64,000 bases of DNA from Shewanella sp. KX20019. GTDB lineage: Bacteria > Pseudomonadota > Gammaproteobacteria > Enterobacterales > Shewanellaceae. The stretch spans positions 3,968,001-4,032,000 of the forward strand of contig NZ_CP068437.1 in assembly GCF_016757755.1 (NCBI RefSeq), in the 5' to 3' direction. Positions within the stretch are counted from its first letter, which is position 1. The number at the start of each line of letters is the position of its first letter. This document shows positions 55,986 to 64,000 of this stretch, in pieces. The translations under genes and the position numbers were made by a program. The notes beneath the pieces are model-generated. The model searched no databases. It was given only the letters and a program-made list of their open reading frames with translations, and was not told the DNA's origin.

Positions 55986-56750
55986 ATGCATAAATTTGCC
56001 AAAAGTGTTGCTGTAGTCCTAATTTCGCTTGCTGTTACGGCCTGTAGTAGTAAACAGGGCGAAGACCCTGCTATGATCAAAAGTTCGCCTGAAGTGCTTT
56101 ATTCTCAAGCAAGAACCTCTATGGAGCTGGGGAATTACAGCAAAGCAGTTCGTTCTTTAGAAGCTTTGGATTCCCGTTTTCCATTTGGACCTCATAAAAC
56201 GCAAGTCCAACTCGATTTAATATTTGCTTACTACAAGCTTGATGATCCAGCTTCAGGTATTGCTAACATCGACCGTTTTATTAGATTAAACCCAACACAT
56301 AAAGACATTGATTACGTTTATTATATGCGCGGTCTTGTCAATATGCAGTCTGATCGTTACCTTTTTCACGACATGTTAAATATCGATAGATCTGATCGTG
56401 ATCCCAAAGCTGCACAGGATGCATTTAAGGATTTTGACAGACTGATTAAGTCTTATCCAAACAGTAGCTATGCAGCAGATGCGCAAAAACGCATGCAACA
56501 CTTAAAAAACAGACTGGCACTTTACTCGATCAAGGTAGCTGAATACTATATAAAAATGAATGCATGGAGTGCAGCAGCTATTCGCGCCCAGCTAGTGATG
56601 GAAGGTTACCCAGGTACACCGTCAACTGAAAGAGCCTTGGAGATCATGTCAGAAGCATATGGTGAATTAGGGCAAGATAAGCTTAAAGAGCATACACTTA
56701 TGGTCATGCAAGCTAACTTCCCAAGCAATAAATTAGTCGCAAAAAAGTAA
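55986..56750 (+). CDS. bamD: Outer-membrane assembly lipoprotein BamD
   Basis: Essential lipoprotein of the BAM complex, built of TPR repeats that contact BamA and substrate. Start at ATG 55986 (MHKFAKSVAVVLISLAVTAC), giving lipobox Cys20 and a 254-residue protein; the frame upstream to 55920 carries no signal features. TPR-type helices include PEVLYSQARTSMELGNYSKAVRSLEAL and YAADAQKRMQHLKNRLALYSIKVAEYYIK. The usual rluD-bamD divergent arrangement is kept. Confidence 0.94.
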   Translation: MHKFAKSVAVVLISLAVTACSSKQGEDPAMIKSSPEVLYSQARTSMELGNYSKAVRSLEALDSRFPFGPHKTQVQLDLIFAYYKLDDPASGIANIDRFIRLNPTHKDIDYVYYMRGLVNMQSDRYLFHDMLNIDRSDRDPKAAQDAFKDFDRLIKSYPNSSYAADAQKRMQHLKNRLALYSIKVAEYYIKMNAWSAAAIRAQLVMEGYPGTPSTERALEIMSEAYGELGQDKLKEHTLMVMQANFPSNKLVAKK

Positions 56751-56780
56751 TTCATAACAGTGTTTTATCACTCGTTATAG

Positions 56781-56813
56781 AAAATAAAGGCCTCAAATGA
56801 GGCCTTTATTTTA
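56781..56813. terminator. Bidirectional terminator between bamD and the KASIII operon
   Basis: AAAATAAAGGCCTC-AAAT-GAGGCCTTTATTTT: a perfect hairpin with A/T runs on both sides, serving bamD and the converging three-gene operon. Confidence 0.9.
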
Positions 56814-56827
56814 TTACAATTGATTGA

Positions 56828-57886
56828 CTAATGTTGATAAACAAACCCACCGTATAAGTATTTGGTCGCCTCAGCTCCCAATACCATCACTTTGTCGCCC
56901 TTTGCTAGTACGCCTGAATTGATAAGTCGAGATAAGCTTACCCATATTGCCGCCGATCCCAGGTTACCCAGTAATTTAGCATCATTGATAACACGGCTAG
57001 CTTCGATACCAAGTGCACCAGCTAATAACTTGTCAATATGACCATTCGCCTGATGAGGCAAAATAAAACGAAAATCATCAAGGTGGTGTCCTTTTGACTG
57101 CAAAGCCGCTAAACCAAGCTCAAACAACTGGCTTCCCTGCTTTCTTACTGCTGCTGTATTATGGTGAAAACGAGCCATCTGTTTATTGCCGACATCATTA
57201 GAGCCACCGTCGAGGTAGAAACCAGAATCTTTACCGACTCCTATATGGCCTAGATAGATATCAGAAATAATACCCGAGCGATCAATTGCTTGCTCAAGAG
57301 GTGCCACTACTGCCGCTGCGGCACCGTCGCCCATTTGCACAAAATTGACTAACTGCTCGGTATCGATGAATTGATTATCCATATCAAAATAAACCGACCC
57401 GGTCTCACAACCAATAATAGCCACTGGCTGTTGATTCACTGCACAAAAGCTCGACGCTATCTGCAGGCTATTTGCAAAACCAGTACAAGCTTGCCTTAAC
57501 TCTAAATAGGGACCGTGATATTGCTGCTTATCTGCTATCCATGCGGCATTCGGTGGTACTTGAGTATGTGGTGTGCATGTATGGGAAAGTAAATAATCAA
57601 GCTGATGCATCTCAACCTTTGCCGCGGTAAGCGCTGCATTTAGTGCTTGTACACTCAACTCGATACTCGTCGGTGATGGCGCACTCGTAGCCACGCTAAG
57701 ATCACGAGTCAAATGTCGCCCATCTATACCCATTCTACGAGCGATAGCTTTAGCTTTTCTCGCCGTCAGTAATCCGCATTTATTTTTGAGTTTCTCAAGC
57801 AGCACCTCATTATTAATGGTTGCATGAGGTAAGGCGTGAGCAATTCCTTTTAAACGCAGTGAGTGCTTAGCAAATTTTACCGCCAT
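56828..57886 (-). CDS. 3-oxoacyl-ACP synthase III-like thiolase-fold enzyme
   Basis: A 352-residue KASIII-superfamily condensing enzyme. The catalytic triad is complete: Cys134 (LRQACTGFANS), His278 (LPHQANGHI) and Asn308 (LGNLGSAAIWVSL). It is too divergent to be the housekeeping FabH: the N-terminal ~65 residues (EKLKNKCGLLTARKAKAIARRMGIDGRHLTRD) resemble secondary-metabolite KASIII enzymes with RRMGI-type motifs. It overlaps the diiron protein gene by ten bases and ends a three-gene operon with an MMPL exporter, suggesting an acyl-derived product that is exported. The substrate cannot be read from sequence. Confidence 0.82.
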   Translation of the reverse strand: MAVKFAKHSLRLKGIAHALPHATINNEVLLEKLKNKCGLLTARKAKAIARRMGIDGRHLTRDLSVATSAPSPTSIELSVQALNAALTAAKVEMHQLDYLLSHTCTPHTQVPPNAAWIADKQQYHGPYLELRQACTGFANSLQIASSFCAVNQQPVAIIGCETGSVYFDMDNQFIDTEQLVNFVQMGDGAAAAVVAPLEQAIDRSGIISDIYLGHIGVGKDSGFYLDGGSNDVGNKQMARFHHNTAAVRKQGSQLFELGLAALQSKGHHLDDFRFILPHQANGHIDKLLAGALGIEASRVINDAKLLGNLGSAAIWVSLSRLINSGVLAKGDKVMVLGAEATKYLYGGFVYQH

Positions 57887-58599
57887 TTAGTCTCCAGTTT
57901 TTGATTCAACCTATCTAAACAGACCCCCATGGACTCAAACGCATCGCCTTGAGTCTGTAACAACTTCATTAAGTCTCTTAGTACATACTCATGTTGATAA
58001 GAAAACTGTTCCAACGTTGCCCCGAGTGCAAGTGCATGTTTACGGCTAACGTAAACATGCTTTGCTTCATCTTTTTTAATTAAACCACACAATTGTGAGA
58101 AACGATGTTCATCACCTAAATGACAATGCTCAAACGCTTGCATGATATGGGTGACACAGGTATCTAATATGGAAATTCGGACAAAGTGTTCACTGTAACT
58201 GCTAACCCGCCCCAAGTGAGCATAAAAGCGCTTTGCTTTTCTTTGCACTAGAGTAAATTCGGGCAATTGACTTACTGCAAGCGCCACATGCTGCAGCGCA
58301 ATGTCATGACGGTGCTCGTCTGCTTCGACATCTTGTAAGCAGGCCACTAATGAATATTGCTGCTCTGAGGCTAAACGCTGGATCTCGCCGTTAAACACGA
58401 GTTGTGCCGACTGTTCACCGCATAGCAATAGCGGAAGCAAGCGACTCATTGCATCTGTTTGTATATCGCTAAACTGCACAGGTTTGTATTGAGCATCAGC
58501 AAGCCAGCGCATAATACGCTGACTATTCGCTGACAACGTAACTGGAAATCCCGTAGTAGCCTTAAGTGGGAAACAGCGAGTTAGCACCTTATTCTGCAT
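57877..58599 (-). CDS. Ferritin-like diiron protein of unknown function
   Basis: A 240-residue, mostly helical protein that I do not recognise as a named family. It has the arrangement Glu62 - Glu95-x-x-His98 (ADEHRHD) - Glu137 (SYSEHF) - Glu178-x-x-His181 (KKDEAKH), the four-helix diiron-carboxylate ligand pattern of ferritin-like oxygenases and oxidases. No signal peptide; cytoplasmic. Overlaps both neighbours, so it is translated with the MMPL protein before it and the KASIII after it. A role in oxidising or desaturating an acyl or amine intermediate is inference. Confidence 0.7.
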   Translation of the reverse strand: MQNKVLTRCFPLKATTGFPVTLSANSQRIMRWLADAQYKPVQFSDIQTDAMSRLLPLLLCGEQSAQLVFNGEIQRLASEQQYSLVACLQDVEADEHRHDIALQHVALAVSQLPEFTLVQRKAKRFYAHLGRVSSYSEHFVRISILDTCVTHIMQAFEHCHLGDEHRFSQLCGLIKKDEAKHVYVSRKHALALGATLEQFSYQHEYVLRDLMKLLQTQGDAFESMGVCLDRLNQKLETKWR

Positions 58600-60766
58600 G
58601 TTCTTTCCTTAACACCCAACGCTGATAAAGCACAGGCAACATCAACACATCAAAGCCCCAAGCAAATAACACCACTAAACAAGAGAGTAAGCTTAATTGA
58701 GAGATCGGCGTAAAATCAGACATCAATCCAATAGCAAAACCTAAGGCGATGGTTAGCGTGGTAAATGTAATCACTGGCAACACCTTACTCAGCGCATCCC
58801 ACATCATAGCGTTATTGTTGTCACTACCATCCTTGCTCGGTAACTTAAGCATCAAATGTAAAGTATCATCGACAATAACCCCCAACATCATTCCCAATAC
58901 AACCGCGGTACCTAGACTAATAAAGCCGCCATTGAGCTGCCATAGGGCAAACACCCACAGTAAGGGTAAGAAGTTAAGTAATAACCCCATCAAGCCAAAG
59001 ATAAATGAACGTTTCAACATACTTAATAATGCAGCTAATGCCAGCAATGCTACCCCAAACGACATCAACATATTATTAGCATTATCGATACTCAGATGAG
59101 CAAATAGAAGGTTACTCCCAAGAGGCGGACTAACATCGACACTTCCAGCGTTGGTATCTAACCAAGTTTTTACTTTGGCTTCGAAAGCCACTAACTCCAT
59201 CGCCGTCATTGGCACCAAATACAGGGTGACTAAGCTGGCATTTTTAAGCTGAGCTAGCTCGCTCTGCAACCGCAACTGTTCCACAGAGTTTTCAGATAAC
59301 AATCGCTTAAATTGGTTCTGACCAATACCAGCACTTTTAACCCAATCGCCAAGGTGCTGAACCTTATTGACCTCAGCTTGTGCTTTTAAAAAACGAGCAA
59401 ACTTATAGATAAACGTCAATTCAACCTTATCTAGCCGCACGCCCGATTTACTACTCACTACATAATGCTGCAAGTTTATTCCAGCAAAGTACTGCCGCAT
59501 TTTTTGACTAGAGAGTGTGAAAGGATTATTAGATTCGAAGTAACCCAAAGGGTCATCATTGAGGGTTAATTTTGATACGCTCATTAGTGAAAGTATGCTC
59601 AACAGTACAATGCCAAAAATGACTGAATTTGGTCTTTTAACATTATTTTGAGCTAGTGATAGCACCGAACCAAAGTTTACCCCAATCTGTTTGGTTGGCT
59701 TAGAAAAACCGGCAAAGTAAATTAATGTTGTCAGACTTAATAGGTAATTACACAAAACGGCAAATGCCACCAACAAACCAAAGCTCTGTATTGGCGGCGA
59801 TGGGCTAAACATTAATAAGCAGAAACCAAATATGGTGGTCAGGGTCGAGTAAAACAGTGGCGCTTGATTGACGCTCACACTTTGCTCTAGTGCTTGCAAG
59901 TTTGATTTGCCAAGCTTGATGGCACCTCGCCAAGCAAAATAGAGGTGAGACGCATACGCCAAAGCTAGTGTCACTATAATCACCGGCACAAAGGCACTAA
60001 TTGCTGCCAACGTTAGTTGTAACCAAGCCGCCATGCCTAAGGTCAAAATAAGAGTGATGACACAATTAAGGCATAAGGCGGCAATCCACATTTTCTGCCT
60101 GATAAATAGCATCGCCATTAAAAATATAATGCCCAATAATGACGGTGCAAACCAAAGCAAGTCATGGCGCAATACTTTGGCGTACTGCCAATTTAATGCA
60201 TGTGTACCATTAAGGTAGCTATTTACCTTCACTGGCTGCCAAAAGGCATGTGCTTCAGCATTGATGTCATCAAGGGTACTCATCAACCACAAACTACGTG
60301 TGGCAAAGGCTTTTGACTCAGCCTCGTTTAGTTTTAACTGTAACAGTATTGCTTGGCCATTTTCTGACAACACCGACGCCAACCGCGGGTGCTTTTTATA
60401 GTTAAGGATCCTCTCGGTTCTCGCATCGCCTTGAAGAAACTGATTGTAGCCCTGCACACTTAATACATTAGGATTGCCTTCCAACTGCTCTACAAAATTC
60501 TGAAGAGGCTGCGACAGCGCCACTTCTCGCCAATCTTGCTCCCTTTCTAGCAGCAGCCATAACTGGTCATGGCGATCAAAACTATTGTTCATCTGCTTAA
60601 ACGCGACAAACTGAGGATCTGTCGGTGAGAAGTAATCACTAAAATTAACATCAAGGTTCAATCTATGCAGACCGAAAAGTGACAGCAGGCTCAGAAAGAT
60701 GATACTGACAAATAGCGCTAATGGGTGACGCTGAACAGCCCAAACAGTACGAGTATGCAACCCCAA
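58589..60766 (-). CDS. RND/MMPL-superfamily exporter
   Basis: A 725-residue inner-membrane protein with two tandem RND halves. A membrane helix at ~17-35 is followed by a periplasmic loop of ~150 residues and five helices (e.g. LAAISAFVPVIIVTLALAYASHLYFAW). A second anchor, loop and helix bundle follow (LGMMLGVIVDDTLHLML, the GxxxDD-type motif of RND helix 4/10). The subgroup is that of HpnN/MmpL lipid transporters, not drug pumps of the AcrB length (~1040), and no adaptor or outer-membrane channel is encoded here. The start is TTG 60766, with GGGAG six bases upstream. First gene of the operon. Confidence 0.85.
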   Translation of the reverse strand: MGLHTRTVWAVQRHPLALFVSIIFLSLLSLFGLHRLNLDVNFSDYFSPTDPQFVAFKQMNNSFDRHDQLWLLLEREQDWREVALSQPLQNFVEQLEGNPNVLSVQGYNQFLQGDARTERILNYKKHPRLASVLSENGQAILLQLKLNEAESKAFATRSLWLMSTLDDINAEAHAFWQPVKVNSYLNGTHALNWQYAKVLRHDLLWFAPSLLGIIFLMAMLFIRQKMWIAALCLNCVITLILTLGMAAWLQLTLAAISAFVPVIIVTLALAYASHLYFAWRGAIKLGKSNLQALEQSVSVNQAPLFYSTLTTIFGFCLLMFSPSPPIQSFGLLVAFAVLCNYLLSLTTLIYFAGFSKPTKQIGVNFGSVLSLAQNNVKRPNSVIFGIVLLSILSLMSVSKLTLNDDPLGYFESNNPFTLSSQKMRQYFAGINLQHYVVSSKSGVRLDKVELTFIYKFARFLKAQAEVNKVQHLGDWVKSAGIGQNQFKRLLSENSVEQLRLQSELAQLKNASLVTLYLVPMTAMELVAFEAKVKTWLDTNAGSVDVSPPLGSNLLFAHLSIDNANNMLMSFGVALLALAALLSMLKRSFIFGLMGLLLNFLPLLWVFALWQLNGGFISLGTAVVLGMMLGVIVDDTLHLMLKLPSKDGSDNNNAMMWDALSKVLPVITFTTLTIALGFAIGLMSDFTPISQLSLLSCLVVLFAWGFDVLMLPVLYQRWVLRKEHAE

Positions 60767-60962
60767 GCAGCTCTCCCTAATAATTCATTATTCAATGGTG
60801 TGTAGATACAAGACCGTTGAAACCCCAATAATATTCACATTTAGATAACAACACACCATATTAACCACACACTCTCACTTTTGACTAATTGTTCAGTTCT
60901 GCAGCTAAACGCTGGATAATTCAACGTGTAAACAAAAAAAAGCCCTATTTAGCAAAAATGGG

Positions 60963-60991
60963 TTGACTCAAATCGGTAAAAGCCTTTTAAT
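60963..60991 (+). promoter_or_regulatory. Promoter of tRNA-Phe
   Basis: -35 TTGACT, 17-base spacer, -10 TTTAAT, discriminator AGCGCCCG, ten bases before the tRNA. The rest of 60767-60962 should carry the MMPL operon promoter on the minus strand, which I could not fix. Confidence 0.8.
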
Positions 60992-61001
60992 AGCGCCCGT
61001 T

Positions 61002-61077
61002 GCCCGAATAGCTCAGTCGGTAGAGCAGAGGATTGAAAATCCTCGTGTCCCTGGTTCGATTCCGGGTTCGGGCACCA
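61002..61077 (+). tRNA. tRNA-Phe (GAA)
   Basis: 76 nt with CCA; acceptor GCCCGAA/TTCGGGC, anticodon loop TTGAAAA, T loop TTCGATT. Single gene with its own promoter and terminator. Confidence 0.98.
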
Positions 61078-61148
61078 ATATTTAGTTTAGGTGTAGCAAC
61101 ATTTAAACCAGAGTCTAAGGCAAGTTAAGACCTTAAGCACTCAACATC

Positions 61149-61173
61149 AAACCTCGCCTTGCGAGGTTTTTTT
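61149..61173 (+). terminator. Terminator after tRNA-Phe
   Basis: AAACCTCGC-CTT-GCGAGGTTTTTTT, about 72 bases after the tRNA. Confidence 0.9.
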
Positions 61174-61229
61174 GTATCTGCTAGTTGCTAGTAAGCAGCA
61201 TGATCTTGCTCAGAGCAAATATAGAAAAC

Positions 61230-61260
61230 AAAAAGCCAGTCCCATTGAGACTGGCTTTTT
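61230..61260 (-). terminator. Terminator of btuB
   Basis: Minus-strand hairpin AAAAAGCCAGTC-TCAATGG-GACTGGCTTTTTG, 36 bases after the btuB stop. Confidence 0.9.
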
Positions 61261-61296
61261 AACATCAATTAAGTCAATGCCTCGACTATCGCCTAT

Positions 61297-63147
61297 TTAA
61301 AGCACGCTATAGCTCACGCTGAAAAATAGCTCTCGACCCGGGCTATTGTAATTAGTCACTGAGACAATATCCTCATCAAACACATTATTGGCTTTTAAGC
61401 GCAGCTGCCAGTTGTCAGACACTTTATAACCAACACCCAAATCTAACTGATGATAAGCATCTAAATACTGCTCGTATCCCGCATAGCGTTTGCCTTGGTA
61501 GTGATAGCTAGCTAGCAGATCAAAATCTTGCCATTGGTAGCTTAAACTATAGTTAAATTCATTCTCACTGCGCCCTATAAGCGACTCTTCTGTCACTTTG
61601 TCTTCTGTATCAAGGTAGGTATAGGCAAATTGATGCTCTAGGCCAAATAACGAAAACTTGGTAAAGAACTCAACACCTGAAATTTCTGCATTGTTTACAT
61701 TGGCTGGCTTCCAGATATCCCAACCATCATCATCAATTTCGCCAGTAGGCGCCCACGCAATCAGGTTATCAATGTCATTTTTGAATACGCTAACATAGGC
61801 ACTAACAGTGTTACGGCTATAATTTAGCGTCAAATCATAGCTTGTCGATGTTTCAGATAGTAGATCAGGGTTACCAGAATCTGGCCAGTACAAATCATTA
61901 AAAGTAGGCACTTTAAACGCTGTTCCGGTAGTCGTTGATAAGCGCCAATGAGCATCAAACTGATACGCTAGACTGACGTTATAAGTAGTTTCACTTTCGA
62001 TGCTTTCAACATCATCATAGCGAACCGCAACTTCAGCAAGTAACTGCTGCCACTGCTTAGCAATCAATATATACGCGCCAAGAGTATCTCTTTCATCCTG
62101 AGCATAATCTCCAAGCACCGCCTCATTTGACCAATCTAGTCCACCGTTAAGGTTTAGGCCGTCAGCAACAAGGTACTGATTGCTCCAGCTAACTTGCTTA
62201 CGCATCGTTTCAAACTCAGCAATAGCTAAATCTTTATTATCACCACGAAAATTCTCGTTATAATCTCGAGACTGATTGACCGATAATTTACTGGTCAGTT
62301 TTTCGCCGCTGTATTGTGTTCCTAAATTCCAAATATAGTTGGCAAAGTCAGACTCATCTGCCCCGCCACTGCCATATTTGTCATCGTACTGTGTATTACC
62401 CTTATCGTATTGGCCACTCCACAATGCTTGCCATTGCTGAGTCAGCGCCTGTGAACCTTTGAGTGTTATCGAGGTACGGCTATAACCGTCATCATCATTC
62501 TCTGCGTCCACACCTTGATAAACATCATAGCCATTTGATTGCTCACGGTTCACAGATAATGTGCTGCTGCCCTCACCATGTTCCATACCAACACCGGCAG
62601 AACCACGAATGTAATCGTTACTGCCATATTCAGCACCAACATACCATTCATCATTTTTAAGTTGGCGAGTAAAAATCTGGATCACTCCACCGATTGCATC
62701 GCTGCCCCAAACTGACGCTCTTGGACCTTTCAAAACTTCAATACGCTCAATGCTTTCTGGAGACAAGCTATTGAAACTCACGCTACCCAATGTCGCAGAA
62801 CCGACCTTAACTCCATCGATAATCACTAAAACGTGGCTTGAATTTGTCCCACGTAAGCTAATAGAAGTATTTTGTCCTGCACCACCATTACGCGCAACAC
62901 TAACGCCTGGCAGCGCTTCTAATACATCTGCGACTGACTTGGGATTAAGGCGTTCAATCTCTTCACGCTCAATGGTATTAATAACCGTAAGCTGCTGATC
63001 GCTAGTTCGATCGAAACGAGTGCCAGTCACAGTAATAATGTCATCGATAGTAACTGATTGATTAGATTCTGCTGCCATTGTTGGCAATGCAGTTAAGCTG
63101 AATACGCCGCTGATAAGCAACGCAATTTTAGATGGTTTAGTACCCAT
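61297..63147 (-). CDS. btuB: TonB-dependent vitamin B12 receptor BtuB
   Basis: Outer-membrane gated porin that imports cobalamin using TonB energy. 616 residues (E. coli 614): signal peptide ending PTMA-AES, TonB box region DDIITVTGTR, plug domain (~45-160, VLVIIDGVKVGSATLG, GPRASVWGSDAIGGVIQIFT), and a 22-stranded barrel ending in the C-terminal SVSYSVL with an aromatic-rich final strand. Assignment to B12 rather than another ligand rests on the plug sequence and on the cobalamin riboswitch in its leader. No other B12-transport gene lies within the window. Confidence 0.95.
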   Translation of the reverse strand: MGTKPSKIALLISGVFSLTALPTMAAESNQSVTIDDIITVTGTRFDRTSDQQLTVINTIEREEIERLNPKSVADVLEALPGVSVARNGGAGQNTSISLRGTNSSHVLVIIDGVKVGSATLGSVSFNSLSPESIERIEVLKGPRASVWGSDAIGGVIQIFTRQLKNDEWYVGAEYGSNDYIRGSAGVGMEHGEGSSTLSVNREQSNGYDVYQGVDAENDDDGYSRTSITLKGSQALTQQWQALWSGQYDKGNTQYDDKYGSGGADESDFANYIWNLGTQYSGEKLTSKLSVNQSRDYNENFRGDNKDLAIAEFETMRKQVSWSNQYLVADGLNLNGGLDWSNEAVLGDYAQDERDTLGAYILIAKQWQQLLAEVAVRYDDVESIESETTYNVSLAYQFDAHWRLSTTTGTAFKVPTFNDLYWPDSGNPDLLSETSTSYDLTLNYSRNTVSAYVSVFKNDIDNLIAWAPTGEIDDDGWDIWKPANVNNAEISGVEFFTKFSLFGLEHQFAYTYLDTEDKVTEESLIGRSENEFNYSLSYQWQDFDLLASYHYQGKRYAGYEQYLDAYHQLDLGVGYKVSDNWQLRLKANNVFDEDIVSVTNYNSPGRELFFSVSYSVL

Positions 63148-63274
63148 TTACCCTTGACTCCTAAAGGAAAACGGGGCAATGCGTCACGAAATGACAAAGG
63201 GTTAAGCGCCAAGACTCCATCGCTACATTTGCACATTATCGCACTTCGAGATCTGCCCGCCGAAATCATCGAAA

Positions 63275-63450
63275 TCACTTTACGGGCCGGTCTCCGGACT
63301 TAGGTTCTATACCGATTTGATTATCGATATGCGAGTACAAGCTTTAATACGCCTGTCTCTCACCATTCACCGTTGCGGGGGCAGTGCCAGAATTTAACTG
63401 ACTTCCCGATTATCCTTACCCAACAATTAAGCTGAAAGTGAAGGCACCAA
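63275..63450 (-). promoter_or_regulatory. Cobalamin (AdoCbl) riboswitch of btuB
   Basis: Minus-strand leader with the cobalamin aptamer hallmarks in order: TTGGTGCCTTCACTTTCAGC (P1/P2 side), GGGAAGTCAGTTAAATTCTG, the B12-box-type GGCACTGCCCCCGCAACGGT, and GTCCGGAGACCGGCC. It ends about 130 bases before the btuB ATG, so repression in response to B12 probably acts through the intervening 130 bases (63148-63274), by sequestering the ribosome site or by termination. Confidence 0.95.
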
Positions 63451-63787
63451 TAAAGTTGACTAGTTAGTTATTTTTTAATTTTTTGTACCCAGTAATAACA
63501 TCCGTTGTTACTGAACCCGCGCATTATAGACGTCTATACGGTTAAAAGTCTAACTTATCAAAAAGTGATTTGTTCTAGCTTAGATGACAAATATTGAATC
63601 GTGGCTTGGGGTTGATAAAGAAAAAGCAGCGGGCTAACGATAAATACAGGCTAATCCTTTAGTCTGAGCTATTCATACTATTTTAGAGATCCTGCAAGGT
63701 AGGAGATACATTCTGTACATTAAGATGTGATAACAGAAACAATTAGCTCAGTGCCAGTGTTATAAAAATGCCACTGAGCGCAATCAG
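63451..63787. other. Intergenic sequence between btuB leader and the right-edge gene
   Basis: AT-rich and without a convincing gene. Near 63746-63779 GCTCAGTG and CACTGAGC form an imperfect hairpin beside the stop of the right-edge gene. It lacks a clear T run, so it is only a weak terminator candidate. Confidence 0.4.
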
Positions 63788-64000
63788 TTAATTTAACTTA
63801 AAAGGCGTTATCGCTGACATAAACTCACGATAATTAGTTTTTTCAAGCGGTGCTGATGTTGAAGTAAACTCCCTTCCCCTTATAGACTTATGAATAAGGT
63901 AAAGATCTTCTTCTCCTTTTACCGCAGTGTAATGGCCGATTTCACCTAGATGTTCTGGCTCTTTATACACATTGGCAGGTAACTCATTGAGATGAGTATT
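63788..64000 (-). CDS. C-terminal end of an unidentified protein (gene cut by right edge)
   Basis: The minus-strand frame is open from base 64000 to the TAA at 63788, giving 70 residues ending SAITPFKLN. A GTG at 63970 is the only internal start I see, and the upstream residues (NTHLNELPAN) read as ordinary protein, so this is more likely the tail of a longer gene. The segment is polar with EIGHYTAVKGEEDLYLIHKS and no motif I recognise. Confidence 0.6.
   Translation of the reverse strand, partial: NTHLNELPANVYKEPEHLGEIGHYTAVKGEEDLYLIHKSIRGREFTSTSAPLEKTNYREFMSAITPFKLN

Overview
The window reads as a piece of a marine Shewanella-type gammaproteobacterial chromosome. The evidence is an outer-surface OmcA/MtrC-family multiheme cytochrome, gammaproteobacterial gene orders (lolB-ispE-prs, phoH-ybeY-corC-lnt, leuS-lptE-holA-nadD-rsfS-rlmH-mrdA-rodA), rRNA and tRNA sequences close to E. 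coli, and a B12-riboswitch-controlled BtuB. Gene names rest on recognition of protein motifs and synteny; no search was run.

Layout. 1-3.7 kb: hemA (cut by the left edge) diverges from lolB-ispE-prs. 3.8-7.8 kb: a membrane-anchored winged-helix regulator and an eleven-heme surface lipoprotein cytochrome, both on the minus strand. 7.8-9.85 kb: a gene-free repeat island with at least four copies of a roughly 130-190 bp element whose stems are preserved by compensatory changes. 9.9-11.05 kb: an eight-gene Met/Leu/Gln tRNA operon with a strong promoter, a terminator and a decayed tRNA-Leu fragment. 11.3-14.5 kb: ychF, pth and ubiF. 14.9-20.8 kb: a small secreted protein, miaB, then phoH-ybeY-corC-lnt. 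21-26.5 kb: a MacAB-like exporter whose periplasmic adaptor carries a Spy/CpxP-like LTxxQ insert, followed by a chemoreceptor whose dCache domain has the amino-acid-binding motif. 26.8-41.4 kb: ybeL diverging from a long housekeeping run: leuS, LPS assembly (lptE), clamp loading (holA), NAD synthesis, ribosome silencing, the rod-elongation wall genes mrdA-rodA-mltB-rlpA-dacA, then ybeD-lipB-lipA. 41.5-42.8 kb: holD-rimI and two tandem tRNA-Trp genes, each with its own promoter and terminator. 43.0-44.2 kb: a decaying tandem array of 5S-tail and terminator units. 44.2-49.9 kb: a complete minus-strand 16S-23S-5S operon with no tRNA in the internal spacer and two promoters. 50-56.8 kb: two small envelope proteins, clpB with its own heat-shock promoter, pgeF, rluD and bamD. 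56.8-60.8 kb: an unusual three-gene operon (MMPL exporter, ferritin-like diiron protein, ketoacyl synthase III). 61-64 kb: tRNA-Phe, btuB with its cobalamin riboswitch, and the C-terminal end of an unidentified gene.

Most of the window is conserved housekeeping sequence. The parts most worth a second look are the covarying repeat family at 8.2-9.7 kb, the KASIII/diiron/MMPL operon, the orphan undecaheme cytochrome, the LTxxQ insert in the adaptor protein, and the 5S-tail tandem array.
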